Below, piece after piece: positions 17,957 through 28,803 of a DNA stretch of 57,466 bases; positions within the stretch are counted from its first letter, which is position 1, and every line of letters begins with the position of its first letter. The stretch is from NCBI RefSeq assembly GCF_001528745.1, contig NZ_BCNS01000111.1:1-57466 (forward strand), given 5' to 3'. The position numbers and the translations under genes are program-made. The notes under the pieces are model-generated. The model did not search any database and had not been told where the DNA came from. It worked only from the letters and a program-made list of their open reading frames with translations. The DNA is from Marinobacterium profundum (GTDB lineage Bacteria; Pseudomonadota; Gammaproteobacteria; Pseudomonadales; Balneatricaceae).

Positions 17957-18376
17957 TCACTCTCCTTGCAAGGTGAGCACTAGGTGTCGACTGCTGCCAC
18001 GGGCCCGGTGCTCGCACAAATAGATTCCCTGCCAGATACCCAGATTTAGGCGCCCCGCAGTCACGGGAATCATCAAACTGGATCCCAGCAGGCTGGCTTT
18101 GACATGGGCCGGCATGTCATCCGGCCCTTCGTCCAGATGGGTGCACCAGGCAGCATTTTCCGGCACCAGCTGGCAAAAATACGCCTCCAGATCCCGCCGT
18201 ACCGCGGGGTCCGCATTCTCGTTGAGCGTCAGCGACGCGGAGCTGTGCTTGATGAACAGATGCAGCAGACCCAGCTGCAGGCAACCAAGTTCCGGTAGCT
18301 CACGTACAATGTCGTCGGTGATCAGATGAAAGCCACGCTCTCGGGGTCGCAGCCGAATTTCACGCTGAATCCACAT
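17957..18376 (-). CDS. yjbQ: YjbQ family protein (UPF0047)
   Basis: A 139-residue cytoplasmic protein of the YjbQ fold. Characteristic blocks are HLFIKHSSASLTLNENAD, the HLDEGPDDMPAH stretch and GTWQGIYLCEHR-type sequence (here GIWQGIYLCEHRARG) near the C-terminus. Members have been reported to show weak thiamine-phosphate synthase activity in vivo, but the physiological role is unsettled. It is convergent with the dehydrogenase gene, with 22 bp between stop codons. Confidence 0.92.
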   Translation of the reverse strand: MWIQREIRLRPRERGFHLITDDIVRELPELGCLQLGLLHLFIKHSSASLTLNENADPAVRRDLEAYFCQLVPENAAWCTHLDEGPDDMPAHVKASLLGSSLMIPVTAGRLNLGIWQGIYLCEHRARGSSRHLVLTLQGE

Positions 18377-18420
18377 CCTTATTCCTGCTTAAAGAAAAGA
18401 CCCATCCAAACCGAATCCTG

Positions 18421-19322
18421 TTACAAGTCAGGCTCAATATAGCCGCCAGCTATTTGCAGCGGCTGCAGATCAGAGCCCTGACTTACCCAGGCGACCAGTA
18501 CGGAACGACTTTGCCCCTGATCAGGCATGACCCCCAGATCCAGCGCCCAGTCACCGCCAACAGACTCCAGCCGGTGATAATCGAGCACTACAAAGTCATG
18601 GGAAAGGCTGCGCCCTCTGTTCTCACCCGCCCCGACCTCAGCCTCTAATGCCATACCCAGGCGCGCCAGGTGCAGCGTGCTTTTACCCACATTGCCGACC
18701 TTTGCAACACCGGCGCTGTAACGTGCCTCCAGCCGACCCGACTGATAATCGAGCGCCAAAGCCCCCGCCATCACCGGCGCCACCTGCCAGCGGCGCTGCC
18801 CCTGCAGCCAGCCGCGCCACTCCTGCCCATTCACCACCAGTCCAGGTGTGTACACCTGGCTATCAACCCGGTGGACAAATAGGTTCCCTCCCTATTTGTC
18901 CGTCACGCCAGAAAAACTAGCGCAAGTGCATGGACTTGCTGGCTTTTCTGGCGTTCGCATTGGCCTGCGACCAATGATGAAGCATCCCTGCTTCATGTTA
19001 TTAACCCGCCGGGTTAATAACATGACCCTGCTGTACATAAGTGCGCTGACGCTCGGTAAAACGCGCGGACGAAAAACGATCCGGCCAGCCCAGGCGATTC
19101 CAGTAATCGACATGGAAAGCCACCGGGAACAAGCTGCGAAACAACCGGGGGTCATCGACCAGCGAACTCAACCAGGCATCGGCCTGGCGGGCAACTGCTG
19201 CACCCTTCCGAGGTATAGAGCTCCACAAGATCATCGGCGCCCTGCGGGTCAGATTCGAAGGTTTGAGCCTGTACCGCACCGCTGAACGCCAGCACCCAAA
19301 GGCAGCCGCTAACAATGCTCAT
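18421..19322 (-). pseudogene. DUF1223 family secreted protein, broken by a frameshift and an inserted palindrome array
   Basis: Fragments of one DUF1223 protein appear in order in three frames. From ATG 19322 (strong aggaggt ribosome binding site) a signal peptide leads to VELYTSEGCSSCPP. One extra base at about 19183 shifts the frame. The next piece runs DAWLSSLVDDPRLF, then PVAFHVDYWNRLGWPDRF to TYVQQGHV and stops inside the insert. The last piece resumes at VYTPGLVVNGQEWRGWL and runs to 18421. Removing about 160 bases of insert would restore a protein near 250 residues, the family norm. The thiol motif CSSCPP suggests a periplasmic redox-type fold; the function of the family is unknown. 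Confidence 0.85.
18842..19021. repeat. Array of six to seven perfect palindromes inside the DUF1223 gene
   Basis: Successive inverted repeats are ccaggtg/cacctgg (18842-18859), an 11-bp pair around ggacaaatagg (18873-18901), and a 9-bp pair gccagaaaa (18907-18952) nesting gcaagt/acttgc (18922-18939). These are followed by cattgg/ccaatg (18958-18976), atgaagc/gcttcat (18977-18996) and an 11-bp pair gttattaaccc (18997-19021). The first may belong to the host gene. The remainder has no coding sense and separates two parts of one protein, so it is an insertion. No direct flanking duplication is obvious. Confidence 0.8.
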
Positions 19323-19396
19323 CCCCCACCTCCTCAAGCACCGCAACCGCTCACCACTTTCTACCCAGCCGCAACCACAATCGCGCAGCCGGAATT

Positions 19397-20431
19397 TCAG
19401 CGCGTTTTCTCCAGCGGGTAACCCGCTTCTTTCCAGGCCGCCATGCCGCCATCCAGCGCCGAGGTGCGCAAAAAACCGAGCTCACGCAGGGTCGCTGCCG
19501 CCAGCGTCGAGATCTTGCCAAACTGACACAGGGTCACGATACGGCGGGTCGGATCTGGCAGCGCATCATTGACCCGCAACTCCAGCTGCCCCCGCGGCAG
19601 ATTCATGGCACCCGGCACATGACCTGCATCAAAGGCATCACGCTCGCGCACATCCAGCACAATCAGATCGGCACTGCCGGCAACGATGCGGGCACGCAGC
19701 TCAGGCAGCGAAACAAATGGCGTTTTGGCGGCCGCCTCAGCTAGCAGTTGCGCCACACTCTTGCCGCCACTCATATTGGTACGCAGCGCTTCGGTGAGGT
19801 GCGTGGGGGCATTCAAATCCAGATGTTCCATCATCTCGATAAAGGCCGCTCGTTCGGTCCGCTGCAACCGCGGATTGTTCGCCAGCTCCTCTGCGATAGT
19901 ACTTGAGCCGCGCGCCTTGTAATCATGGGCCGGGAACAGGCGCAACGACGGATCCAGCTTCAGGATGCCGTTAAACAGGCTGTCATAGAGCGCAGAAGGA
20001 TCACCCGAGGGCAGATCGGTGCGCCCGGTTCCGCCAATCAGCAGGGTATCCCCGGTAAAGATGCGATCTTCCAGCAGCAGGCACATGGAATCCGCCGTAT
20101 GACCGGGGGTATGCAGCGCTTGCAGACGCAAATTACCGACGCGCAGCAGATCAGCATCCTGCAGCCGCAGGTCAGCAAAAGGAGCCGGGCTGTCCCGGTG
20201 CATTACGACCGGTACCTTGAGCAGCTGCGCAATTGTGTGCGTGGCAGAGAAGTGGTCGGCGTGGGTATGGGTGTCGATCACGTAATGAATGCGCAGCCCG
20301 TCCCGGGCAGCGATAGCAAGATAACGATCGACCTGGCTAATCTCGGGATCAATTAACACCGCCGAACAAGTGTCGCTACAACCCACCAGATAGGACTGAC
20401 AGCCCCCCGTTGCAACCTGCTCAAAGATCAT
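19397..20431 (-). CDS. MBL-fold hydrolase fused to a rhodanese domain
   Basis: A 344-residue cytoplasmic protein. The N-terminal metallo-beta-lactamase half has the metal motif THTHADHF, the later ligands HTPGHTADS and FTGDTLLIGGTGRTD, and the PAHDYK block. This set matches persulfide dioxygenase (ETHE1/Blh) type proteins, which oxidise glutathione persulfide to sulfite. A linker leads to a C-terminal rhodanese domain (LDVRERDAFDAGHVPGAMN) with the active-site loop CQFGKIS. The frame is open to 20452, but ATG 20431 has gggagg at ideal spacing. The sulfide-oxidation role is inference from the fusion. Confidence 0.88.
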   Translation of the reverse strand: MIFEQVATGGCQSYLVGCSDTCSAVLIDPEISQVDRYLAIAARDGLRIHYVIDTHTHADHFSATHTIAQLLKVPVVMHRDSPAPFADLRLQDADLLRVGNLRLQALHTPGHTADSMCLLLEDRIFTGDTLLIGGTGRTDLPSGDPSALYDSLFNGILKLDPSLRLFPAHDYKARGSSTIAEELANNPRLQRTERAAFIEMMEHLDLNAPTHLTEALRTNMSGGKSVAQLLAEAAAKTPFVSLPELRARIVAGSADLIVLDVRERDAFDAGHVPGAMNLPRGQLELRVNDALPDPTRRIVTLCQFGKISTLAAATLRELGFLRTSALDGGMAAWKEAGYPLEKTR

Positions 20432-20542
20432 AGTCGCCTCCCGCCCGCTCAAGGCTAACGCTGTCGAATACTACAACTTTAGTCGTCAGCGCCCGATCGC
20501 AACAGGCAGAAGCACAAAGCACACACCAGGAAGCGCGTGGAA

Positions 20543-21193
20543 CTAACGCCTATAGCTCAATACCTGACCACGAAACGGTTGTGGCAGATAATCCACCGTC
20601 ACCGGTGCCGCCTGACTGTGACTGTAACCCAGGCTGATCATTTTCTTGCTAAAACGGGCATGGTTGCCACGGCCAGGATCCACCAGTACCACGGCACAGC
20701 TCGGCGCGGCATGCTGATTGATAAAACCGGCCAGCATATCCACATGCTCATGCTCATACAGCAGGTCGCTCCCCACTATAAGGTCAAACTTACCCAGCAG
20801 CGACTGTGGATCACCCCACCCGGTACGTACAAAGGGAATGCTACGCCCTGCATTCAATAACACATTAGCACCGAGAAAAGCAGCCACTTCGGGATGATAA
20901 TCGGTTGCGGTAATATCCGCCTGACGATGATTCAGCACCAGACTGGCCAGCCCGATACCGCAGCCCACCTCCAGAATGCGCTTGCCGGCGATGTCATAAT
21001 CAAACATAAGATGCGCCAGTACCTGGCCGGACGGCCAGACGATACCAAATAATGGCCATGACGCAGATGAGATACCCAGTTTTTCAGCTATCTGATCAAC
21101 ATCAAGAAACTGCTGATTATCTCGCAGGGAACGGATATGAATATCGACACCACCAAACTCCAGAGTTTGGTATCGCACGCGTAACGCAGACAT
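20543..21193 (-). CDS. Class I SAM-dependent methyltransferase (METTL21/Nnt1-like)
   Basis: A 216-residue Rossmann-fold methyltransferase with motif I ILEVGCGIGLASL, the acidic position in ATDYHPEV and motif IV-type FDLIVGSDLLYE. The preceding WPSGQVLAHLM and the DLLYE motif resemble the lysine/nicotinamide methyltransferase-like group (methyltransferase family 16). The substrate is unknown; a protein side chain is plausible. ATG 21193 follows aggga at good spacing and excludes a poorly conserved upstream extension of the open frame. Confidence 0.8.
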   Translation of the reverse strand: MSALRVRYQTLEFGGVDIHIRSLRDNQQFLDVDQIAEKLGISSASWPLFGIVWPSGQVLAHLMFDYDIAGKRILEVGCGIGLASLVLNHRQADITATDYHPEVAAFLGANVLLNAGRSIPFVRTGWGDPQSLLGKFDLIVGSDLLYEHEHVDMLAGFINQHAAPSCAVVLVDPGRGNHARFSKKMISLGYSHSQAAPVTVDYLPQPFRGQVLSYRR

Positions 21194-21325
21194 AGGTGTC
21201 CCTGATTTTGTTAAATGCACAGCCGCATGGAAGCAATCCTGCGCGCTGCGCTAAGGCCTTACAGTACTCCTTCTGCGTCACCCTGACTATTGACCCTGTT
21301 TCAAGGATCGCTTGTGCCAGCCCAC

Positions 21326-21372
21326 AAAAAAGCGCCCGCCTCATACTCTGTGAGCATCAGGCGGGCGCTGGC
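21326..21372 (-). terminator. Terminator of mdh
   Basis: On the minus strand a GC-rich stem (agcgcccgcct paired with aggcgggcgct) encloses a loop of about 16 bases and is followed by six T residues. It lies about 30 bases beyond the mdh stop, with a MITE terminal repeat between. Confidence 0.85.
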
Positions 21373-21384
21373 GTCAGCAACCTG

Positions 21385-21400
21385 TCGGACAGCCTCCTAG
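21385..21400 (+). repeat. Solo 16-bp terminal repeat of the MITE-like element
   Basis: tcggacagcctcctag is identical to the right terminal repeat at 233-248. No element body is attached: the mdh stop codon is one base away on one side and the mdh terminator begins 13 bases away on the other. It is a remnant of an insertion or excision at the 3' end of mdh. Confidence 0.75.
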
Positions 21401-21401
21401 A

Positions 21402-22502
21402 TCATCCGATTCTATTGGTCGTAAGGTATTTGCTTGCACCATCAGGCCCGGTGCCGTCGGCGTACAGGGTCACGCCCGAGCGCAGGCATATATTCAGATT
21501 CTCATGGGAAGCTGCTGTTTCCCTGGGCAAAAGATGCTCCACCATGGCCTTTTCTTCCAGCAACTCGGCCTCGGTGGCACTCATGCGCTCACGACTAAAC
21601 TCACTGATGTCGAGCCCCTGCACTATCTGGTAGCGGCCATAGTCACAACGCACAGGGAAGGAATAGATAATGCCTTTCTCGATGCCATAACTGCCATCAC
21701 TGACAATACCCATGCTGACAAACTCGCCGCTTTCGGTGCCCAGAACCCAGTCGCGCATATGGTCGACGACACCCTGGGCTGCCGAGGCCGCACTGGACTG
21801 GCCGCGGGCCTTGATGATCTCGCCACCGCGAAACTGAATTTTGGGAATGTATTCGCTGGTATACCAGTCAAAACTGATTTGATCCATGGCAGCGCGATCC
21901 AGAATGGTCGCCTGATGCAGATCCGGGTACTGAGTCGGGGAATGGTTACCCCAGATCACGACACGACGGATATCCCGAGGACTGGCCCCGGTATGGTTGG
22001 CCAGAATGCCGCGGGCACGGTTCTGATCGAGACGTGTCAGCGAGGTAAACTGCGACGGGCTCAGATCCGGTGCGTTACGGCTGGCGATCAGGGCATTGGT
22101 ATTGGCAGGATTGCCCACCACCAGTACTTTCACATCGCGGTTGGCGAAGTTGTTCAGCGCCCGCCCCTGGCGGGTAAAGATCTCGGCGTTGACTTCCAGC
22201 AGGTCGCTGCGCTCCATGCCAGGACCTCGCGGCCTGGCACCGATGAGCAACGCAAAATGGGTATTCTTGAAGCCATCTTCGACATTGTCATGCAGCGTAA
22301 TGGTATGGAGCAGCGAATAGGCGCAATCCTCCAGCTCCATCGCAATACCGCGCAGCGCTTCCATCGCCTGGGGCACTTCGATCAACTGCAAAATTACCGG
22401 CTGATCCTTGCCCATCATTTCACCGGCGGCAATTTTGAACAGCAAATTATTCGCAATGCTGCCCGCCGCACCGGTAATGGCAATTCGTACTGGTCTTCTC
22501 AT
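21402..22502 (-). CDS. mdh: Malate dehydrogenase with C-terminal extension
   Basis: TCA-cycle enzyme converting malate to oxaloacetate with NAD. Motifs in order are the nucleotide site [13 protein letters not shown], the active-site loop [33 protein letters not shown] and the catalytic histidine in [11 protein letters not shown]. This is the cytosolic-type MDH group 2, normally about 327 residues. Here the conserved part ends around residue 325 and about 40 further residues of no recognisable family follow to the stop next to a MITE repeat end. ATG 22502 is preceded by ggag at six bases; the open frame upstream to 22640 is not conserved. Confidence 0.94.
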   Translation of the reverse strand: MRRPVRIAITGAAGSIANNLLFKIAAGEMMGKDQPVILQLIEVPQAMEALRGIAMELEDCAYSLLHTITLHDNVEDGFKNTHFALLIGARPRGPGMERSDLLEVNAEIFTRQGRALNNFANRDVKVLVVGNPANTNALIASRNAPDLSPSQFTSLTRLDQNRARGILANHTGASPRDIRRVVIWGNHSPTQYPDLHQATILDRAAMDQISFDWYTSEYIPKIQFRGGEIIKARGQSSAASAAQGVVDHMRDWVLGTESGEFVSMGIVSDGSYGIEKGIIYSFPVRCDYGRYQIVQGLDISEFSRERMSATEAELLEEKAMVEHLLPRETAASHENLNICLRSGVTLYADGTGPDGASKYLTTNRIG

Positions 22503-22701
22503 CTGGAGCTCCAATCTGGAATGCAGGAATAGTAAAGTCTGATATAGCTCTACTAATACCAAAGTCGAATGGGTAATGACAGTTCCGCACCCGACTCTTT
22601 TATAACAAACCACAACTGGGGGCCCGGCAGGCCCAGACAATTCGCCGCTACGGCAATACGGGCATCAGCAATACACTGCGGCTAAAACGCGTTAAAACAG
22701 C

Positions 22702-23496
22702 TCAGTTCGATAATGGAACTCTGGCGGCACGACGAAACAAGCGATAAAAATTCTCACTCGAGGCGGCGGCAATTTCTTCTACAGAAACACCTCGGATATC
22801 GGCAATACAACGGGCCACTTCGCATACAAAGCGCGGCTCATTTTTTTTGCCACGGTGCGGCACCGGCGCCAGATAAGGCGAATCGGTTTCGATTAGCAGT
22901 CGCTCCAGGGGCATTTTGCGCACGACATCACGCAGGTCTTCAGCATTGCGAAAAGTCACGATGCCCGAAAACGAAATGAAGTAATTCATCTCCATCGCCG
23001 CCGCCGCCATTTCCCAGCTTTCAGTAAAGCAGTGCAGCACGCCGGCCACACCAGGGTCACCGTGCTCTTCAATCAGAGCCAGAGTGTCCGCACGGGCATC
23101 CCTCGTATGCACGATCAGCGGCAGCCCGGTCTGAGCGCTCGCCTGCAGATGCTTCACAAAGCTCGCCTTTTGCAGCTCGGCAGACTCTGCGCTGTAAAAG
23201 TAATCCAGACCAGACTCGCCGATGGCGATGACCTTGTCCCGCGCGGCTTCTCGCACCAGAGCCTCGACCTCCACCAGACCTTCATCTGAATGCAGCGGAT
23301 GCACACCGACGGAGGCATATATACCCTCGTAGGGCTCGATACTTTTATAAAGTGCGGGGAAGTCCTGCATGCTCACCGAAACGCTAAGCAGAGTACCGAC
23401 CTGACTGGCACGGGTGGCCGCCAGCATGGCATCGAAATCGTTGTCGTAGGGCGCAAGGTCAATCTTGTCGAGATGGCAGTGTGAATCAATAAACAT
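22702..23496 (-). CDS. TatD family metal-dependent deoxyribonuclease (YcfH type)
   Basis: A 264-residue hydrolase of the amidohydrolase superfamily. Metal ligands are visible in the N-terminal SHCHLD, in GESGLDYFYS, in LIVHTRDA, in VLHCFTES and in IETDSPYLAP. E. coli relatives are 3'-to-5' DNases acting on single strands. It is the last gene of the plsX-to-tatD block, 29 bp after pilZ, in the order seen in Pseudomonas. Confidence 0.94.
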   Translation of the reverse strand: MFIDSHCHLDKIDLAPYDNDFDAMLAATRASQVGTLLSVSVSMQDFPALYKSIEPYEGIYASVGVHPLHSDEGLVEVEALVREAARDKVIAIGESGLDYFYSAESAELQKASFVKHLQASAQTGLPLIVHTRDARADTLALIEEHGDPGVAGVLHCFTESWEMAAAAMEMNYFISFSGIVTFRNAEDLRDVVRKMPLERLLIETDSPYLAPVPHRGKKNEPRFVCEVARCIADIRGVSVEEIAAASSENFYRLFRRAARVPLSN

Positions 23497-23525
23497 CAGA
23501 CGAAATAGGCTCGGGAGAAATGATT

Positions 23526-23876
23526 TTACAGAGAGTGCGTGCGGCGCCCGGAATTAAGAGTACCGGCAAGATAGGTTTCTACCTTTCGCACAAGGGTATT
23601 ATCGTCAGGCGACAGCTGTATACCGATACCCGGTACACGGCCGCCCTGAGCAACCCTGGGCGTTACCCAGATAACCTTGCCGGTGACCGGCAGCTTGTCC
23701 GGCTCTTCCATCAGGCTCAACAGCATGAAGACTTCCTCGCCGAGCTGATAAGCCCTGGGCGTAGGAATAAACAGGCCGCCATTGGTAACAAACGGCATAA
23801 AGGCCTTGTATAGATCTTCCTTGGTTTCTATAGCCAAGGATAAAATACCATGACTGATGCGCGGCACTAAGGACAT
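23526..23876 (-). CDS. pilZ: Type IV pilus assembly protein PilZ
   Basis: A 116-residue protein matching the founding PilZ of Pseudomonas type IV pili, with GILSLAIETKEDLYKAFMP and NGGLFIPTPR near the start and GKVIWVTPR in the middle. It lacks the RxxxR and D/NxSxxG residues that bind cyclic di-GMP in other PilZ domains. The pilus PilZ lacks them as well and works through FimX and the PilB ATPase. Its place between holB and tatD is the conserved one. Confidence 0.93.
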   Translation of the reverse strand: MSLVPRISHGILSLAIETKEDLYKAFMPFVTNGGLFIPTPRAYQLGEEVFMLLSLMEEPDKLPVTGKVIWVTPRVAQGGRVPGIGIQLSPDDNTLVRKVETYLAGTLNSGRRTHSL

Positions 23877-23898
23877 CGAGCTAAGCTCCTACTCAGTT

Positions 23899-25546
<1,648 letters not shown>

Positions 25547-26581
25547 TCAGCCTCCCGGCGTCGAGCGGTAGTCTTCGCGCCGCTGCAGCTGATAGCGGCG
25601 CACGGCGGAATTATGCTCGGACAGACGGGCCGAGAAATGATGACTGCCGTCTCCCTTTGCCACAAAAAACAGCCAGGGGCCCGCTTCCGGGTTAAGCGCC
25701 GCCTCGATGGCGTCCTTTCCCACCATTGCAATAGGCGTGGGCGGCAGCCCTTCGATCGCATAGGTGTTATAGGGCGTTTTTTTCAACAAATCAGAACGGC
25801 GCAAATTACCCTTGTACTCAGCCCCCATGCCATAGATCACCGTCGGATCGGTTTGCAGCCGCATGCCCTGCTGCAGCCGACGCACGAAGACTCCACTGAT
25901 GCGCGGACGCTCCTGCGCCACCGCGGTTTCCTTTTCGATGATCGAGGCCATGGTCAGCGCTTCGTACGCAGAATCATAGGGCAGCTCAGACGCACGATCT
26001 TCCCAGGCCTGGGCCAGGGCTTCATCCAGCGAGGTACGGGCGCGACGCAACAGATCCAGATCCGACATGCCCCGCAGGAATTGGTAGGTTTCAGCCAGGA
26101 ACATGCCTTCAGGGTGCTTATCCGGCTCATCCAGCTGCGCCATGACTTCGCTGTCGTCCAGTTCGCCCAGAGTCTGCAACAACACCCTGTTGGCCGCCAA
26201 CTGCTCACGCAACTGCGCGAAGGTGGTGCCCTCCACGACGGTGAAGAAGTGACGCAGGGTGTCACCATCGATCATTTTCTGCATTAGACCGCGCAGGGTC
26301 AGACCCGGCTCTACCTCGTATTCACCGGCTTTGACACTGTGGGCCAGGCCGTTAATACGAGCATAAATGCGCAGAAATATCGGCCGCTGCACCAGACTTG
26401 CAGCCTCAAGATCGGCAACGATCTGATTAAACCCCTGTCCCCGCTCAATCAGCAGCGTGCGGGACTCATCCACCGGCAGCGGACTATCAATATAGGCATT
26501 GATTCGTTGCCAGCCAATGGCGCTCAGCAGCAGAACCAGAAAGGCGCCGACGGCCACCAGGCTTATAGATTTTTTCAACAC
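25547..26581 (-). CDS. mltG: Endolytic murein transglycosylase MltG
   Basis: Inner-membrane lytic transglycosylase thought to cut nascent glycan strands and set their length. The 344-residue protein begins with a membrane anchor (about residues 7-25), then a LysM-like segment. The YceG catalytic domain has the active-site glutamate in MASIIEKE, and RLQTDPTVIYG and NTYAIEGLPPTPI follow. It overlaps pabC by 7 bp upstream. Confidence 0.95.
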   Translation of the reverse strand: MLKKSISLVAVGAFLVLLLSAIGWQRINAYIDSPLPVDESRTLLIERGQGFNQIVADLEAASLVQRPIFLRIYARINGLAHSVKAGEYEVEPGLTLRGLMQKMIDGDTLRHFFTVVEGTTFAQLREQLAANRVLLQTLGELDDSEVMAQLDEPDKHPEGMFLAETYQFLRGMSDLDLLRRARTSLDEALAQAWEDRASELPYDSAYEALTMASIIEKETAVAQERPRISGVFVRRLQQGMRLQTDPTVIYGMGAEYKGNLRRSDLLKKTPYNTYAIEGLPPTPIAMVGKDAIEAALNPEAGPWLFFVAKGDGSHHFSARLSEHNSAVRRYQLQRREDYRSTPGG

Positions 26582-27420
26582 GCAAGATAATCCTTTGCTA
26601 GCAGCGATTGCAGCTGTCGAGTAACCGGACCCACCGACCAGTGCCGCGCGCCCAGTGTGACCACCGGCCAGATATCGATCAGGCTGTTACACAGCATGAC
26701 TTCATCCGCCTGCTCAAATTCAATTTTGCCAAAGCGCCCTTCCACCACTTCAATTCCGGCGGCAACGGCCAGCTGCAACAGGCGCCCGCGCACCACGCCC
26801 GCCACACCACAGCGATCCAGCAGTGGCGCATAGAGGCGTGAACCGCGGACCCAGAGCAGGTTGCTCATGGTGCCTTCCACCACAAAACCCTCAGTGTCAC
26901 ACAACAAGCCTTCGCGAATATAAGGATCGTCCCACTCACTGCGCGCCAGCACCTGCTCCAGCCGGTTCAGATGCTTGATACCCGCCAGCCGCGGGCTTAG
27001 CGCCAGGGCCATGTCACACCAGCGCACCCGCACGCCGACCTGAGCAGGACTGTGCGGATATTCCGGCATAACGGAGAGCATCAGAATACGCGTCGGCGTC
27101 ATACCGGCCTGGGGCAGGTATCCGCGCCCGCCTGCACCGCGAGTCACCAAGATTTTGAGCACACCGAAACTCTGCATGGGACACAGGCTTTTGAGGCGTT
27201 GCAGATCCTGCTGCAAATCGACAAACAGCGTTCGAGTATCGATCGCCAGACGCTCGCAACCGCTGCGCAGACGTTCAAGGTGCAAATCCAGTAACAGCGG
27301 ACGCCCCGCACGCAACTGTACGGTTTCGAACAGACCATCGCCATAGGCCAGACCGCGATCAGTTACCGCGACTGTATCGGTGGCAACGCCGTTGATCAGC
27401 ATGAAGGGGGACTTAGTCAT
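26575..27420 (-). CDS. pabC: Aminodeoxychorismate lyase
   Basis: PLP enzyme releasing pyruvate from 4-amino-4-deoxychorismate to give p-aminobenzoate for folate. The 281-residue fold type IV protein shows DRGLAYGDGLFET near the start, the PLP lysine in GIKHLNRLEQV, and the EGFVVEGTMSNLLWV block. It sits between fabF and mltG as in E. coli and Pseudomonas. Confidence 0.95.
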   Translation of the reverse strand: MTKSPFMLINGVATDTVAVTDRGLAYGDGLFETVQLRAGRPLLLDLHLERLRSGCERLAIDTRTLFVDLQQDLQRLKSLCPMQSFGVLKILVTRGAGGRGYLPQAGMTPTRILMLSVMPEYPHSPAQVGVRVRWCDMALALSPRLAGIKHLNRLEQVLARSEWDDPYIREGLLCDTEGFVVEGTMSNLLWVRGSRLYAPLLDRCGVAGVVRGRLLQLAVAAGIEVVEGRFGKIEFEQADEVMLCNSLIDIWPVVTLGARHWSVGPVTRQLQSLLAKDYLAC

Positions 27421-27474
27421 AGACAGGCACAGACGGCGCCCCTGACCCGCAGGACAGGAACGCGCGACTGCGGA

Positions 27475-28713
27475 TCAAATCTTGCGAAACGCAAGAGTGC
27501 CGTTCGTGCCGCCAAAACCGAAGGAATTGGACAGCGCAGTGTCTATCCGGCATTCCTGGGCCACATTGGGCACATAGTTGAGATCGCAACCTTCGGACGG
27601 GTTGTCCAGGTTGATGGTGGGCGGCGCCACTTGGTCACGGATGGCCAACAGGCAGAAAATTGCCTCTACCGCACCAGCCGCACCCAGCAAATGTCCGACC
27701 ATCGATTTGGTTGAACTCATGCGCACGACAGAAGCTGAACTGCCGAGCACGCGTTTGGCGGCGTTGGATTCCGCCACATCACCCGCCGGCGTCGAAGTAC
27801 CGTGGGCATTGATGTAGTGCAGCTCATCCGGATTCATACCCGCATCACGCAGAGTATTTTCCATCGCACGGGCGGCGCCCTCACCGGACACTGGCGGCGC
27901 AGTCATGTGGAAGGCATCATCACTCATGCCAAAGCCCACGATTTCTGCATAAATCCGCGCCCCGCGAGCCTTGGCGTATTCGTACTCTTCCAGTACCACA
28001 ATACCGGCACCGTCGCCCAGCACGAAGCCGTCACGGTCGCGGTCCCAGGGACGGCTTGCCGCCGTCGGGTCGTCATTACGGGTAGAAAGCGCACGGGCAG
28101 CGGCAAAACCACCGATACCCAGCGGGGTATTGGCCATTTCGGCACCACCGGCAACCATCACGTCCGCATCGCCGTATTGAATCATGCGCATGGCATGACC
28201 AATGTTGTGCGTGCCCGTGGTGCAGGCCGTGGTGATGGCAATGTTCGGGCCGCGCAGGCCGTACTTGATCGCCAGATTGCCGGCAATCATGTTAATAATG
28301 CTGCCCGGCACAAAAAACGGCGATATGCGGCGCGGGCCGCCTTCGTTCAAAATATCGTGGTTTTTCTCGATCATCGACAGACCACCGATGCCCGAGCCCA
28401 CCGCACATCCGATGCGGTGTGAATTTTCGTCGTTCACTTCCAGACCAGAGTCGTCAATCGCCTGAGTCGCGGCTGCCATGCCGTACTGGATGAACAGGTC
28501 CATTTTGCGGGCGTCTTTAACACTCATGTACTGGCTAACATCAAACCCCTTCACAGGGGCTGAGAAGCGTGTCGCAAACGCAGATGCGTCGAAGTGGTCA
28601 ATCGGAGCTGCGCCACTTTTGCCAGCAAGGATGTTGTCCCAGGTTTCTTTAACCGTATTCCCCACCGGTGTCAGCATTCCGATGCCGGTAACCACCACTC
28701 TCCTGCGAGACAT
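27475..28713 (-). CDS. fabF: 3-oxoacyl-ACP synthase II
   Basis: Elongating condensing enzyme of type II fatty acid synthesis, also responsible for the temperature response of unsaturated fatty acids in E. coli. The 412-residue thiolase-fold protein carries the Cys-His-His triad: Cys164 in [10 protein letters not shown], His304 in [11 protein letters not shown] and His341 in [11 protein letters not shown]. The gene is separated from acpP by 90 bp containing a terminator-like hairpin, so acpP can be expressed in excess of fabF. Confidence 0.97.
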   Translation of the reverse strand: MSRRRVVVTGIGMLTPVGNTVKETWDNILAGKSGAAPIDHFDASAFATRFSAPVKGFDVSQYMSVKDARKMDLFIQYGMAAATQAIDDSGLEVNDENSHRIGCAVGSGIGGLSMIEKNHDILNEGGPRRISPFFVPGSIINMIAGNLAIKYGLRGPNIAITTACTTGTHNIGHAMRMIQYGDADVMVAGGAEMANTPLGIGGFAAARALSTRNDDPTAASRPWDRDRDGFVLGDGAGIVVLEEYEYAKARGARIYAEIVGFGMSDDAFHMTAPPVSGEGAARAMENTLRDAGMNPDELHYINAHGTSTPAGDVAESNAAKRVLGSSASVVRMSSTKSMVGHLLGAAGAVEAIFCLLAIRDQVAPPTINLDNPSEGCDLNYVPNVAQECRIDTALSNSFGFGGTNGTLAFRKI

Positions 28714-28746
28714 TGCGATCCTCCAGTTACTCTGGCCGTAAAAAAG

Positions 28747-28781
28747 AAAAGCCGCACTATACTGCGATAGATGCGGCTTTT
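28747..28781 (-). terminator. Terminator-like hairpin between acpP and fabF
   Basis: Perfect 10-bp arms aaaagccgca and tgcggctttt with a 15-base loop. On the minus strand the stem ends in a T-rich tract. It probably trims transcription after acpP, giving more acpP than fabF mRNA. Confidence 0.8.
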
Positions 28782-28803
28782 CACTTGTTCTTAAACGTAT
28801 CGA

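Noticed and set aside
18842-19021. CRISPR array or riboswitch interpretation of the palindrome cluster
   Set aside because: The arms differ from one palindrome to the next and there are no regularly spaced direct repeats or spacers; no known riboswitch core is recognisable and it lies inside a gene.
18848-19285. 145-codon plus-strand frame across the DUF1223 region
   Set aside because: It is made of the palindrome array and antisense DUF1223 sequence, not an independent gene.
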